A stretch of DNA of 64,000 nucleotides from Limosilactobacillus caccae. Lineage in GTDB: Bacteria; Bacillota; Bacilli; Lactobacillales; Lactobacillaceae. The position numbers were made by a program, and so were the translations under genes. The DNA lies in contig NZ_FTOY01000004.1 of NCBI RefSeq assembly GCF_900156885.1, positions 1 to 64,000 of the forward strand, in the 5' to 3' direction. How positions within the stretch are numbered: the first letter of the stretch is position 1; each line of letters starts with the position of its first letter. A model generated the notes under the pieces. The model saw only the letters and a program-made list of their open reading frames with translations, searched no databases and was not told the DNA's origin. This document shows positions 9,573 to 19,081 of this stretch, piece by piece.

Positions 9573-10115
9573 TTAATCGTTTTCATAAACTGATGGCTTT
9601 AAGATGCCGACGTACGGCAAATTACGGTAGTAACCCTTGTAGTCAAGACCGTAGCCCACCAAGAATTCATTTGGAACCTTGAAGCCGTAGTAATCAACCT
9701 CAACGTCGTATTCCCGTCCCTCTGGCTTATCAAGTAAGGAAACAGTCTTGACGCTCTTAGCTCCCCGTTCCTTTAATAAGTCAATCAAGTAACTCAACGT
9801 GTGCCCACTGTCGACAATATCTTCCATAATTAAGATATTGCGGTCCTTGACGTCCTTATTAAGGTCATGGATGAGCTTTAACTTACCGGTCGATTCTGTA
9901 CCACCAAAGTAAGTGGAGACGTCGATAAAGTCTAATTGCGCCATGATATCCATCTTTTCAATCATGTCAACCGTAAATAAAATTGCTCCTGACAGGACTG
10001 AAATGATGATTGGCCGCTTATCCTTATATTCCTCCGTAAGTTGACTGGCAAGGCGGTCAATCGCCTCTGCAATATCCTGCTCACTGTATAACACACGCTC
10101 AATGTCGTTATTCAT
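9573..10115 (-). CDS. hpt: hypoxanthine phosphoribosyltransferase
   Basis: A 180-residue purine salvage enzyme that joins hypoxanthine or guanine to PRPP. The PRPP-binding loop is ILIMEDIVDSGHTL (about 95-108), and the C-terminal VGYGLDYKGYYRNLPY is typical. The ATG at 10115 has GAGGAG 7 bases upstream and overlaps the tilS stop by 8 bases, so translation is probably coupled. The tilS-hpt-ftsH linkage is conserved in Firmicutes. Confidence 0.96.
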   Translation of the reverse strand: MNNDIERVLYSEQDIAEAIDRLASQLTEEYKDKRPIIISVLSGAILFTVDMIEKMDIMAQLDFIDVSTYFGGTESTGKLKLIHDLNKDVKDRNILIMEDIVDSGHTLSYLIDLLKERGAKSVKTVSLLDKPEGREYDVEVDYYGFKVPNEFLVGYGLDYKGYYRNLPYVGILKPSVYEND

Positions 10116-11502
10116 GCTTTTTCTCCTCTTCATCCTTGATTCCGATTACCACTGGCCGCCATTGTTGACGAAAGTCTTGCGGACGCGCAAACCAGCTCCA
10201 CTTGCGGCCAAGCAGCCATACTACTTCGCCACGGGCATCGACTAATACCAGTTGCCGCTCCCGTGCTTGCTGGGAAACTTTTTGGTCGATCAACACCCGT
10301 TTAACCCGTTGATGGCCCCCGCCCTTTAACCGCAAACGGTCAGCTGGTTGCCAGCGGCGAAGGGTCAACGGCAACTGATCTGGTGAAAGCCACATCGCCA
10401 TCACCTCTTCATCATCCGTAAAGAAACTTTCCCGGGTCGCAACGGCTAGTTTTCTTGTGTCACTAATGCGGTACCATTGTTCCAATTCTATCACATGGGG
10501 CTGAAACTTTTGTAGCTCCTGCGGTAATTTCTTATGATCTTTTACCAGGCAATACTGATAGTCCTTTACCAGGGTAAAATTCCCCGGTAATTCAACGGCC
10601 TGTTGCGGTGTTTGCTCGTTTACCAACAGCTGGAGGATCGCAGTCAGTTGACGATCTTTTAGGTCATAAACTCGCTGGCGGTTTAGCCATCGTTCGAGGA
10701 GTGGGCGCTGCGCTGGTTCAGGAGCGGCAAGGAACGGCAAGATTTTCAGCCGGTGATTACGGTCAACCACCTGACTGAGCTGGTGGCTGATTGCTTCTTC
10801 TTGCCATGCTAGTAGTTCTGTCAGCTGGCGGTGGTAGTTAGCTAAATGTTCACGGACGCGGGGATTTTCCTTTTCTAATAGCGGAAGGATCTCGTGCCGA
10901 AATCGATTACGTTGCACATCTAGCTCATGGTTAGTTTCATCTTCATACCATTTTAGCTGGCGGGTAGTCGCATACTCTTGCAATTGCTCCTTGCTAAACG
11001 GCAAGAGTGGACGGACAAGCTCGCCCGTGGCAAAAGGACGGCGGTCGCTGATCCCCACCAATTGGGAAAGGTCGCCGCCCCGGGTCATTTTCATCAGCAT
11101 TGTCTCTGCCAGGTCATTTTGGTGGTGGGCGGTCGCTAGAAACTGCGCACGTTGATCAGCCATCACTGCCGCAAAAAAGCGGTAGCGGAACTGCCGGGCA
11201 GCATTTTCAACCCCGTGCTGTGGGTGCGTAGCTTGCGGCCAATGTTTTACCACCAGTGGAAGATGGTGGACGGTACAATACTGCCTAATGTAGTGCTCTT
11301 CCTCATCACTTTGTGCCCGCAGCTCATGGTTTACATGGGCGACAACTAACTGCGGCCGTTGGTGGTCAGGCACGGACTGCAACAGGTCAAGCAACACCAT
11401 CGAGTCGACCCCGGTTGAAACCGCCACGACCAGCTTGTCATGGGAATTAAAAAAGCGACTCCTCTCAAGGTGCCGCTCAAATTGCTTTTGTAATGTCAGC
11501 AT
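10108..11502 (-). CDS. tilS: tRNA(Ile)-lysidine synthetase
   Basis: A 464-residue enzyme that converts C34 of the tRNA-Ile CAU anticodon to lysidine. The ATP pyrophosphatase loop near residue 27 reads VAVSTGVDSM, with T in place of the second residue of the usual SGGxDS motif. The central AHVNHELR and ATAHHQNDLAETMLMKMTRG blocks are typical. A C-terminal tRNA-binding domain covers about 370-455. Its ATG overlaps the last base of the yabR stop (TAATG), which suggests coupling. Confidence 0.95.
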   Translation of the reverse strand: MLTLQKQFERHLERSRFFNSHDKLVVAVSTGVDSMVLLDLLQSVPDHQRPQLVVAHVNHELRAQSDEEEHYIRQYCTVHHLPLVVKHWPQATHPQHGVENAARQFRYRFFAAVMADQRAQFLATAHHQNDLAETMLMKMTRGGDLSQLVGISDRRPFATGELVRPLLPFSKEQLQEYATTRQLKWYEDETNHELDVQRNRFRHEILPLLEKENPRVREHLANYHRQLTELLAWQEEAISHQLSQVVDRNHRLKILPFLAAPEPAQRPLLERWLNRQRVYDLKDRQLTAILQLLVNEQTPQQAVELPGNFTLVKDYQYCLVKDHKKLPQELQKFQPHVIELEQWYRISDTRKLAVATRESFFTDDEEVMAMWLSPDQLPLTLRRWQPADRLRLKGGGHQRVKRVLIDQKVSQQARERQLVLVDARGEVVWLLGRKWSWFARPQDFRQQWRPVVIGIKDEEEKKHE

Positions 11503-11996
11503 TAGCTACGCCGGCCGCCACGGCCACCGCGCTTACCATCTGTCTGCCGCTTCAAGGTTGATAAGCGTGATTCACTCTCTTTTAGGTATCCTGCTAACAT
11601 GTCGTTAAAGTCTTCGTGTTGCTTCGTGTTACGGTGGTGGCCACCGTTAAAGCCGCCACGGAAGTTGTCACGGTGACCGCGGAAGTTATTATTCCGGTCA
11701 TGGTGAAAGCCGTGGTGGTTATTATTATCCCGATGATTGTCGTGGTGATCTTGGTGTTCATGAGGAGCAGCAGCTTTGATCGATAGAGCAATCTTGCCAT
11801 CATCACCAATCCGCGTCACTTTTGCCGTAACTTCATCCCCGACTGATAACACATCATGAACGTCCTTGATGTACTTGTCGGAAATCTGACTGATGTGTAC
11901 TAATCCCGTTTGATCATCATCCAAATCAACGAACGCACCAAAATTGGTGATTCCTGAAACCTTACCTGAAACCTTTGCTCCAACTTCAATTGCCAT
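11502..11996 (-). CDS. yabR: S1-domain RNA-binding protein, YabR/GSP13-like
   Basis: A 164-residue protein with one S1 OB-fold at residues 3-75 (GKVSGITNFGAFVDL, GLVHISQIS, VTRIGDDGKIALSIK). A low-complexity tail of about 50 residues rich in His, Asn, Arg, Gly and Asp follows, then a basic end (GGRGGRRS). The S1 part binds RNA; YabR-like proteins associate with ribosomes. The ATG at 11996 is 13 bases after GAGGAGG, rather long, but it gives the canonical MAIEVGxKV start. It lies between divIC and tilS as in other lactobacilli. The tail composition resembles that of cshA in this window. Confidence 0.9.
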   Translation of the reverse strand: MAIEVGAKVSGKVSGITNFGAFVDLDDDQTGLVHISQISDKYIKDVHDVLSVGDEVTAKVTRIGDDGKIALSIKAAAPHEHQDHHDNHRDNNNHHGFHHDRNNNFRGHRDNFRGGFNGGHHRNTKQHEDFNDMLAGYLKESESRLSTLKRQTDGKRGGRGGRRS

Positions 11997-12186
11997 GAAA
12001 CTTATTGATCCTCCTCGAACCATCTTAAATATTTTGTACTTGAGTATACCATAACTTGCTTTCCGGACAAGCATGGAAATGCGATAAATTAGGTTAAAAA
12101 ATAAGGGCTGGCCTTGCAGCACAGCCTCCTATTAATTTTAACATTTAAATCCGCCGGTCCTCCACTAAAAGTGGCTTTTTGCCCTG

Positions 12187-12540
12187 CTAGTTTAAATTAT
12201 AAATTGTCTCGCCCTTCTTAGAGTAATTGTACTTTGCACGAATCACTTGTTGAACGTAGTCCGGATTATGAAGCATTTTAATCTCATGCTCCAACTGTTC
12301 ATTCTTTTCTTTTTGCTTTGTTAATTGCGCCTGTGCTTGATTAATATTGCCATTAATATCCGCCAATGTCCGCTTGCTTTGGAAAATTTGGATGCCAAAA
12401 ATGAGGAACACAACTAAAAAGACGGCAACGATTCGCTTGCATCGCCGCTTATGAACCTGCCGTCTCTTATTGCGGTCACCAGTAACCTGCCGGGCATAGG
12501 GGGTATCCAATTGTGAAACTTTATCAGACTGCGCTTTCAT
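12187..12540 (-). CDS. divIC: septum formation initiator DivIC
   Basis: A 117-residue bitopic membrane protein. A basic cytoplasmic N-terminus (HKRRCKR) precedes one membrane helix (about 38-56). An extracellular coiled coil follows (about 58-95, NQAQAQLTKQKEKNEQLEHEI), ending with the NPDYVQQVIRAKYNYSKKGE block typical of DivIC/FtsB. It joins FtsL and DivIB in the divisome. GGAGGGG precedes the ATG by 8 bases. Confidence 0.92.
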   Translation of the reverse strand: MKAQSDKVSQLDTPYARQVTGDRNKRRQVHKRRCKRIVAVFLVVFLIFGIQIFQSKRTLADINGNINQAQAQLTKQKEKNEQLEHEIKMLHNPDYVQQVIRAKYNYSKKGETIYNLN

Positions 12541-12637
12541 CTGACATTCCCCTCCATCCTTAACTTATCACGCTTTAAGTATAGCAAGTTGCCGCAAACA
12601 ATGTCTAGCTAATTATTAACTTTTTTCATAAAAAAGA

Positions 12638-12910
12638 TTATAGCTGATCAAATGACTCCGCGTAGCTTTCATCGAGGATTTCGTACATGTCCTCTGCTTC
12701 ACTCTTCTTGGTCGTCTCAACGATCCGGTTGATCTTAACCGTCTCCGTCTTATTACCAAACTTTATCGTCAACGTGTCGCCAACACCAACCCGGCTAGAG
12801 GACTTTGCTGGCTGGTCATTAATTAGGATCCGCCCCTGGTCAGCAATCTCCTTTGCAACTGATCGACGCTTAATAATCCGTGACACTTTTAAAAACTTAT
12901 CAAGTCTCAT
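12638..12910 (-). CDS. rqcP: S4-domain RNA-binding protein RqcP (YabO/Hsp15-like)
   Basis: A 90-residue protein, nearly all S4 domain (MRLDKFLKVSRIIKRRSVAKEIADQGRI, cut here; GVGDTLTIKFG follows). Family members bind stalled 50S subunits carrying peptidyl-tRNA and support RqcH-driven alanine tailing. Its ATG overlaps the mfd stop as TAATG, so it is probably coupled to mfd. A 97-base gap separates it from divIC. Confidence 0.92.
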   Translation of the reverse strand: MRLDKFLKVSRIIKRRSVAKEIADQGRILINDQPAKSSSRVGVGDTLTIKFGNKTETVKINRIVETTKKSEAEDMYEILDESYAESFDQL

Positions 12911-15900
12911 TATTCTGTTACTCCTTTTTTGTCCTGTTTCTCATCATCACTCTGGATAACTTCCCCCAGTGCCGTCACAAATTGCAATAGCTGGTGGAGC
13001 CAGTCATCCGTGGTCATCTTCGGTTGGATAACCAGTCGGATGGTCAGGCGACGGTCATCGTCACCAATCGTTGCCTTAAAGCGGGTCTTTGCGAGTTCCT
13101 TAATGATTTCCGGTGCCTTAATCAGCCGGCTCGCCCGTTCGTTAAAGACAATGTTGATGTTGTCGCGTTGTCGCTTGATTTCATTCATCATTGCCAAGTC
13201 CGCATGGTTCTTCAACTGACTAACTAGCAAGAGGGTGCCGACTGCTGCGGGGTAATCACCAAAGCGGTCAATCATGTCACCCTGGATATCGATCAACTCG
13301 TCATCCGTCTTCGCCTGACGAATACTCTTATACAGTTCAATCTTTTGCCGCTGGTCACTGACATAGTCATCAGGGAGATAGGCTTCAACCCCCAGTTCTA
13401 CTTCGGTATCAGAGTGGATTGTCTGCTTCTTCCCCTGCTTTTTCGCAACGGCATCGCTAAGCATTGCCGAATAGAGGTCGTAACCGACGGAATCAATGAA
13501 GCCGTGCTGCTGTTTGCCAAGCAAGTTTCCCGCACCACGAATAGCAAGGTCGCGCATCGCAATTTTAAAACCGGATCCCAGCTCGGTAAAGTCACGAATT
13601 GCGGCCAACCGCTTTTCACCAAGTTCCGTCAGTACCTTATTGGGCTGGTACATGAAGTAGGCATATGCCACCCGGTTGCTCCGCCCGATCCGTCCCCGAA
13701 TCTGGTAAAGCTGGGCCAAGCCCATCCGGTCGGCATTTTCCACAAAGAGGGTATTGGCATTAGGAATGTCAACCCCGGTTTCGATAATCGAGGTCGTCAC
13801 TAAGACGTCATAATTCCCCTGGATAAACTCGTACAGGACCGTCTCCAACTCGTTTTCACTCATCTGCCCATTGATATAGGCAATCCGGGCTTCTGGAACC
13901 AGCTCTTGCAACTGGGCGACTGTCTCTTCAATATCGTAGACCCGGTTGTGGAGGTAGTACACCTGCCCACCCCGTTGGATCTCTCGCAGGATCCCATCCC
14001 GGATTGCCGCACTATTTTGTTCCATCACATAAGTCTGGATTGGGTAACGCCCAGCTGGCGGCGTCTCCAACACTGATAAGTCCCGGACGCCCAGCATCGA
14101 CATGTGGAGTGTCCGGGGGATTGGCGTCGCCGTCAGCGTCAAAACATCAACGTTGTTTTTCAGCTGCTTTAGTTTTTCCTTATGCTTAACCCCAAAACGC
14201 TGCTCTTCGTCGACAATCAAGAGGCCGAGGTCCTTGAATTGAACATCCTTGGACAAAATCCGGTGGGTACCGACAACAACATCGACCGTCCCGTCAGCCA
14301 GTCCCTGCTCGGTTTCTTTCAATTCTTTATTTGTCTTAAACCGCGACATTAAGCTGATTGTAATTGGAAAGCCCTCAAATCGCCGTTGCAGGGTATCGTA
14401 GTGTTGCTGGGCAAGGACGGTTGTGGGCACCAGGAAGGCGACCTGCTTGCCACCAGCGACGGCCTTGAAAATCGCCCGCATGGCAACCTCAGTCTTCCCG
14501 TAGCCGACATCACCGACTAGCAAACGGTCCATCGGCTTGGCCTTTTCCATGTCTTCCTTAATTTCTTTAATACTGCGCAACTGGTCCCGGGTCTCACTAT
14601 ACGGAAAGTTAGCGTCAAATTGCTTTTGCAAGTAGTCATCGTGGGGGAAGGCATAACCCTTTTCCGCCTCCCGCTTCGCATAGAGGTCGACTAGCTCGTC
14701 CGCGATGTCTTCAATCTTCGACGAGACCCGCCGCTTGGTCTTAGCCCACTCATTGCCACCTAGTTTATTGATCCGGGGCGTCTTTGATTCTGAAGACACA
14801 TACTTCTGGACCAGGTTTAACTGGGTAACCGGAACGAAAATCTGGGCGTTGTTGCGGTAGTTGATGATCATGTAATCCTGGTGGACACCATCAACTTCCA
14901 TCGTCTTAATCCCGCTGAAAATTCCAATTCCGTGGTTGACGTGGACGACGTAATCCCCTGGCTTCAGGTCCGTATAGCTCTTTAACCGCTCAGCATTTGC
15001 CAGCTTCTGCGCCCGGTGGTGAACTTTTTTGACCTGCTTAAACATCTCTCCTTCAGTAATCACCACGATCCCCGCCAATGGCATCTCAAAACCATTATTG
15101 AGGTTGGCCGCAACTATCTGCACGATATTCGGTTTTAGGTTTGGCAATTCAGTCTCCGTTACCGGAATTGAAAAGTCCGCCAGGGTATTAGCGATTTGTT
15201 TCCGCCGTTCTGGACTGTTAGCCATGAGCACAACCGTCTGTCCCTGGTCAGTCCACCGCTGGAGTTCTGTTTTTAATAACGGCATCTGCCCGAAGAAGCG
15301 CTGCATCGTCCGGCTATTTAAATCGGTAATCCGCGCAAGCTTTAGGTTGCCCATCCCCTTTTTAAACAGGGCCCCGTACAACTGGGCATGGCTATCGGCC
15401 TTAATGAACTTGCTGACGTCATTGCTCAGTTCTGGCAAGCTAGTCCGCTGGTGGTGGGCGACCTTGTCCTTAAACCAGCCGCTGTCTTCTTCTTGCATCT
15501 GCTTAGCGGTCTGCTTAATCCGAGTTAGGTCGTCAAAAAAGGCCGCCCCTCCTGCTGGCAGGTAATCAAAGAGCGAGTGCTTACTAGGGTACACAAGGTC
15601 ACTAAACTCAAGCAGGTCATTGGTCAGTTGCTGATTTTTGAGCGCATTGATCAGCGGTTCAAAGCGGTTCGCTAACTGCTGGTTAATATCCTCATCATTT
15701 TCGTCAAGTTGGCCCTGTAATTCCGTGTATTCCTGTTGCAAGGCCGTTAGTACCCGGGGAAAGTCAGCTGCTGGCAGGATAAAGTCCGTTGCTGGTAAGA
15801 TCTGGGCCTCTTCGATATTGTCAATACTCCGCTGGGTACTAGCATCGAAGTAGCGCAAGGAGTCTACTTCGGTGTCAAAAAGGTCGATCCGCACCGGATT

Positions 15901-16461
15901 ATCCGTGTTCAGTGCATAGATATCAATGATTGACCCCCGGATTGCAAAGTCGCCGGGCCGTAAAACCATCTTTTGCAGCTGGTAACCCATCGCGCTAAGC
16001 TGTGCCCGCATTTTTTCCGGGTCAAGTTCACTACCGGTCTTGACCGTCAGTGAAGCCCGGGCAAAGTCTGCTGGCGAAACCACATTGCGCCGCAAGCCCG
16101 CCGTCGAAGCGACCACGATCGCCGGCTGCTGGTTGACGAGGGCATTGAGGGCCAGCACCCGTTGCAAGCGGTAGTTTGGTGAACTAGTCGCCACTTCTGC
16201 TGCCAGGACTTCTTCAACCGGAAACTGGTAAACTGCGGTATCCGGCAAGAGATTTTCCAAGTCGCTTGCCAACTCTTCCATGTGCGCCAAACTATCCGTC
16301 ACTGCTAATAGCGGTTGCTGAAGCTGATCGTGGACGGCACTTAAGAGGACCGTTCGCGCGGAGCCAGAAATCCCCGTAATTAGCTGGTGCTGCTTGGGCT
16401 GGATGCTTGCCGCAATCTCCTTAAATGATGGCGTCCTTTCAATTAAGTTTTCTAATTGCAT
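12910..16461 (-). CDS. mfd: transcription-repair coupling factor
   Basis: An 1183-residue DNA translocase that removes RNA polymerase stalled at lesions and recruits UvrA. A UvrB-like N-terminal module precedes the RNA polymerase interaction domain (GDYVVHVNHGIGIF begins it, about 495-570). The RecG-like motor has Walker A GDVGYGKTE, Walker B DEEQRFG, the TATPIPRTL motif and QIRGRIGR. The C-terminal TRCF domain (ELGVEAYLPDDYV) follows. Length matches the family. The upstream AAGGAAGGTGG is a weak ribosome site. Confidence 0.97.
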   Translation of the reverse strand: MQLENLIERTPSFKEIAASIQPKQHQLITGISGSARTVLLSAVHDQLQQPLLAVTDSLAHMEELASDLENLLPDTAVYQFPVEEVLAAEVATSSPNYRLQRVLALNALVNQQPAIVVASTAGLRRNVVSPADFARASLTVKTGSELDPEKMRAQLSAMGYQLQKMVLRPGDFAIRGSIIDIYALNTDNPVRIDLFDTEVDSLRYFDASTQRSIDNIEEAQILPATDFILPAADFPRVLTALQQEYTELQGQLDENDEDINQQLANRFEPLINALKNQQLTNDLLEFSDLVYPSKHSLFDYLPAGGAAFFDDLTRIKQTAKQMQEEDSGWFKDKVAHHQRTSLPELSNDVSKFIKADSHAQLYGALFKKGMGNLKLARITDLNSRTMQRFFGQMPLLKTELQRWTDQGQTVVLMANSPERRKQIANTLADFSIPVTETELPNLKPNIVQIVAANLNNGFEMPLAGIVVITEGEMFKQVKKVHHRAQKLANAERLKSYTDLKPGDYVVHVNHGIGIFSGIKTMEVDGVHQDYMIINYRNNAQIFVPVTQLNLVQKYVSSESKTPRINKLGGNEWAKTKRRVSSKIEDIADELVDLYAKREAEKGYAFPHDDYLQKQFDANFPYSETRDQLRSIKEIKEDMEKAKPMDRLLVGDVGYGKTEVAMRAIFKAVAGGKQVAFLVPTTVLAQQHYDTLQRRFEGFPITISLMSRFKTNKELKETEQGLADGTVDVVVGTHRILSKDVQFKDLGLLIVDEEQRFGVKHKEKLKQLKNNVDVLTLTATPIPRTLHMSMLGVRDLSVLETPPAGRYPIQTYVMEQNSAAIRDGILREIQRGGQVYYLHNRVYDIEETVAQLQELVPEARIAYINGQMSENELETVLYEFIQGNYDVLVTTSIIETGVDIPNANTLFVENADRMGLAQLYQIRGRIGRSNRVAYAYFMYQPNKVLTELGEKRLAAIRDFTELGSGFKIAMRDLAIRGAGNLLGKQQHGFIDSVGYDLYSAMLSDAVAKKQGKKQTIHSDTEVELGVEAYLPDDYVSDQRQKIELYKSIRQAKTDDELIDIQGDMIDRFGDYPAAVGTLLLVSQLKNHADLAMMNEIKRQRDNINIVFNERASRLIKAPEIIKELAKTRFKATIGDDDRRLTIRLVIQPKMTTDDWLHQLLQFVTALGEVIQSDDEKQDKKGVTE

Positions 16462-16483
16462 CTGCTAACGCCACCTTCCTTTC

Positions 16484-17044
16484 CTAATTATAATCATTCA
16501 TTAGCTTTGCAAAGTCTTCCCCGTTGATCCAGTCTTCTAATGCGTGTTCTGCCTGCTCAACCGCCTGGTCAAAGTGGGGCCGTTCTTCTTTGGAAAACTT
16601 TCCTAATACATGACTGACAACTGTTCCGTGTTGGGGATGGTCAATGCCGACCTTTACCCGGTTAAAGTTTTTCGTCCCCAAAGCGTTGATGATGCTCTTC
16701 AAGCCATTGTGACCACCAGAGGCACCATGCGTCTTTAAGCGAATCTTGCCCACCGGCATGTCGAGGTCATCGTTGACCACTACTAAGTCGTCAAGGTCGA
16801 TATCATAATAGTCGACTAATGGCCCCACAGCGCGGCCCGAATCATTCATGAACGTCGTCGGCTTGACTAGCATGACCTTTTCGCCGTTGATTACCCCGGT
16901 CACTGCAACCGCCTCCTGCTTGAGGTGGGTAAAAGCTCCCAAATGGTAATCCAGGGCTAACTGGTCAACTACCATAAAGCCGGTATTGTGCCGTGTCTCA
17001 TCATAGCGGGTCCCGATATTTCCTAAACCAACAATCATCTTCAT
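16484..17044 (-). CDS. pth: peptidyl-tRNA hydrolase
   Basis: A 186-residue enzyme that frees tRNA from dropped-off peptidyl-tRNA. The sequence shows VGLGNIGTRYDETRHNTGF (catalytic His in RHNTGF), KPTTFMNDSG, VNDDLDMPVGKIRLK and GASGGHNGLKSI. It is the first gene of the leftward housekeeping block, 22 bases ahead of mfd. AAAGGATGA precedes the ATG. The divergent gap to marR is 135 bases. Confidence 0.97.
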   Translation of the reverse strand: MKMIVGLGNIGTRYDETRHNTGFMVVDQLALDYHLGAFTHLKQEAVAVTGVINGEKVMLVKPTTFMNDSGRAVGPLVDYYDIDLDDLVVVNDDLDMPVGKIRLKTHGASGGHNGLKSIINALGTKNFNRVKVGIDHPQHGTVVSHVLGKFSKEERPHFDQAVEQAEHALEDWINGEDFAKLMNDYN

Positions 17045-17179
17045 GATTTTTTCATCCTTTCACGCAAAAAAGCTGCACGGCAAGCTAACCCGTCCAGCGT
17101 AAGTTATAATTAAGTAGTATTATACATTATGTCAGACCCATTCGCACTGAAAGGGACTCCGTATTTTGAGGTGATATTA

Positions 17180-17611
17180 ATGATGAAAAACCGTTTTGAC
17201 GACCTTGCACAGCTAATCGCCGAGTTCTCCCAGCTCTATGCCGACTATGCGAAAAAGTATAACCTTAACTTTAACGAACTACACTTTCTTTACTATATTG
17301 GACGCAATAAAACCGCCCACCCTAACGAAATCAGCAAGCGCTGGAGTATTCCGAAGCAAACAATCAACTCAATGATTAGAAAATTTCAGCAGGAAAAAAT
17401 CCTCCAGGTCACCAACGACCCGCATGACGGGCGAAAAAAAGTTCTTTCGCTAACGGCAAGTGGGCAACAATTCATCACCCCCTTGCTAACTGAATTAACT
17501 GCTGCCGAACTCGCTACCCAGGGAGAAAACGAGGCTATCTTCACGCAGTTCCTTACTAGTTTCACCAAAATCAAACAAGACTTTGCCAAGGAGTTAAATC
17601 AGCAGGCCTAA
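17180..17611 (+). CDS. MarR family transcriptional regulator
   Basis: A 143-residue winged-helix regulator. The HTH and wing read HPNEISKRWSIPKQTINSMIRKFQ (cut here) and DPHDGRKKVLSLTASG (about 55-105). The start at 17180 follows GAGGTGAT (17168-17175); an ATG at 17183 is equally possible, and the longer frame from 17129 overlaps the promoter. A GTATTATAC palindrome (17117-17125) lies upstream and a better 18-base palindrome lies before the next gene. It probably represses itself and the downstream membrane protein. The effector is unknown. Confidence 0.88.
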   Translation: MMKNRFDDLAQLIAEFSQLYADYAKKYNLNFNELHFLYYIGRNKTAHPNEISKRWSIPKQTINSMIRKFQQEKILQVTNDPHDGRKKVLSLTASGQQFITPLLTELTAAELATQGENEAIFTQFLTSFTKIKQDFAKELNQQA

Positions 17612-17634
17612 AATTTTATCGCTTAGGCCTTTTT
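17604..17634 (+). terminator. terminator of the MarR gene
   Basis: AGGCCTAA (17604-17611, including the stop) pairs with TTAGGCCT (17623-17630) and is followed by TTTTATTT. Confidence 0.75.
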
Positions 17635-17648
17635 ATTTATGGTATTAT

Positions 17649-17666
17649 TAGTACGATATCATACTA
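17649..17666. promoter_or_regulatory. MarR-type operator candidate
   Basis: TAGTACGATATCATACTA is an 18-base palindrome with one mismatched pair. It lies just before the ribosome site of the membrane protein gene, where a bound repressor would block transcription. A related shorter palindrome (17117-17125) precedes the regulator gene itself. Confidence 0.6.
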
Positions 17667-17682
17667 ATATACGGAGGCAGTT

Positions 17683-19074
17683 ATGAAAAATAATAGTTAT
17701 GATGATATTGGACTCGGTAAATACTCGTGGTCGTACGTCATCAAATGGTTAGTTGTTGTAATGATTATATACGGACTCGGTGGCTGGCTACTTGTTTCTC
17801 GCCCATTCGCTTTTTACACGGTCCGTGGTAGTGCGCTTAATTACTCGCGGATCTTCTTCTTGCATGGGTTGACCGTTGGCTTTGCCGGAATTACCGGCTT
17901 AATGGTTAGCCATAGTTTTCACCTCAACCAGACGATCAAAAAGCTAATCTTTTATCTGACGATCGGTTGTGTCTTGATCGGCGTTACTGGTGGGGCCATC
18001 AACCGGTCAATGGAGCATAAGATTACCCTTTGGTATCAAATCCTGAGCATGTTCTGCTTAGACATTATCTTGCTATCACTGGTAATTGGCTTTTTGATCG
18101 TCAAAGACCGGGCTTTCAAACGGACAAAAGCTTATTGGATTGGCTTGCTCGCTTCCGCGTCAGCATTAATTGCGGGCCTCTTTGGTGACCTGGTTGGTTT
18201 CATCCTCGACTTTGGCAATTGGCCCGGAATCTGTGGATGGTACGCGCACCAAATCGGCTATACCCTTGCAGAATGGCAGGACGCTTTGCTGCGGACCCAC
18301 TCCGATATGATGGTCGTTTCTGTTCTTTCCTTGCTAATCGCGATCGCCAATTACCGCTTTGGCAGCTACCTGATTGGTAAGGCCCGCGCAGTTCGGAATA
18401 TTGGTGAGTGGTGTTTAATCATCGGCATTATCCTAACCTTAATCATTTACTTAGTTGCCGGGTTAGGTGGTTCCGGTGTCCAGATTCCGCACATTTTCAC
18501 GGAAAAAGGATTCTTTGAGCCACGTGGCCAAAGCGTTGCCGGAATCGACCTTGGTGACTTTGTTATCGGCACCTTCACCTTTATTGGTGCATTGCTAATT
18601 ACTGGGGCAAGCTCTTTTGGTCAGCACGACGCCAACCATCAATTGTCACGCAATGAGCAGATCACAGCACGGGGGATCTTTACCGCGATGATCTGCATTT
18701 ACCTTTGCGTTGGCGGCCTGGGCTTTTTGGAAGAATACCGGGCAGACCTCTATAATTCAGATGTGCCGACAACGCCGCGGGGAGACTTCGGTTTCATCTT
18801 CCGCTTGCTGCACGTTGATGTCTGCTTGCTCCTCTTCCCGGCAATAATGCTGATTATGTTGCTCGCCGAACATTCATTAAAAGAAAAGGACAATCGGATT
18901 GTTCAAATTTTGCTCCGGGTCGGCATTTTTGTTACCTTTATCGGTGCGCTGGTCTTTATGGTCGTCAATTACCACACATTTGGCCCTGGCACCGGGATCT
19001 TAGCGGTCGGCATTCTCATTTTGCTGATCGGGATGATTTACTATCTCGTAAAAGATCCAACAAAGAAACGTTAG
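17683..19074 (+). CDS. multi-helix membrane protein of unknown function
   Basis: I do not recognise this 463-residue protein. It is almost wholly hydrophobic, with about 12 predicted membrane helices and short loops. His and acidic residues recur at helix ends: HGLTVGFAG, SHSFHLN, YAHQIGY, LAEWQDALLRTHSDMM, LLHVDVCLL. Several His within helices could bind a metal or haem, as in oxidase-like folds, but no family signature is evident. CGGAGGC lies 9 bases before the ATG. It follows a MarR gene and a matching operator, so it is probably induced by a small molecule. Transporter, sensor or redox protein are all open. Confidence 0.8.
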   Translation: MKNNSYDDIGLGKYSWSYVIKWLVVVMIIYGLGGWLLVSRPFAFYTVRGSALNYSRIFFLHGLTVGFAGITGLMVSHSFHLNQTIKKLIFYLTIGCVLIGVTGGAINRSMEHKITLWYQILSMFCLDIILLSLVIGFLIVKDRAFKRTKAYWIGLLASASALIAGLFGDLVGFILDFGNWPGICGWYAHQIGYTLAEWQDALLRTHSDMMVVSVLSLLIAIANYRFGSYLIGKARAVRNIGEWCLIIGIILTLIIYLVAGLGGSGVQIPHIFTEKGFFEPRGQSVAGIDLGDFVIGTFTFIGALLITGASSFGQHDANHQLSRNEQITARGIFTAMICIYLCVGGLGFLEEYRADLYNSDVPTTPRGDFGFIFRLLHVDVCLLLFPAIMLIMLLAEHSLKEKDNRIVQILLRVGIFVTFIGALVFMVVNYHTFGPGTGILAVGILILLIGMIYYLVKDPTKKR

Positions 19075-19081
19075 TTAATCG

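Noticed and set aside
15029-15565. 178-codon frame opposite mfd
   Set aside because: Shadow of mfd; the mfd frame is full length with all motifs.
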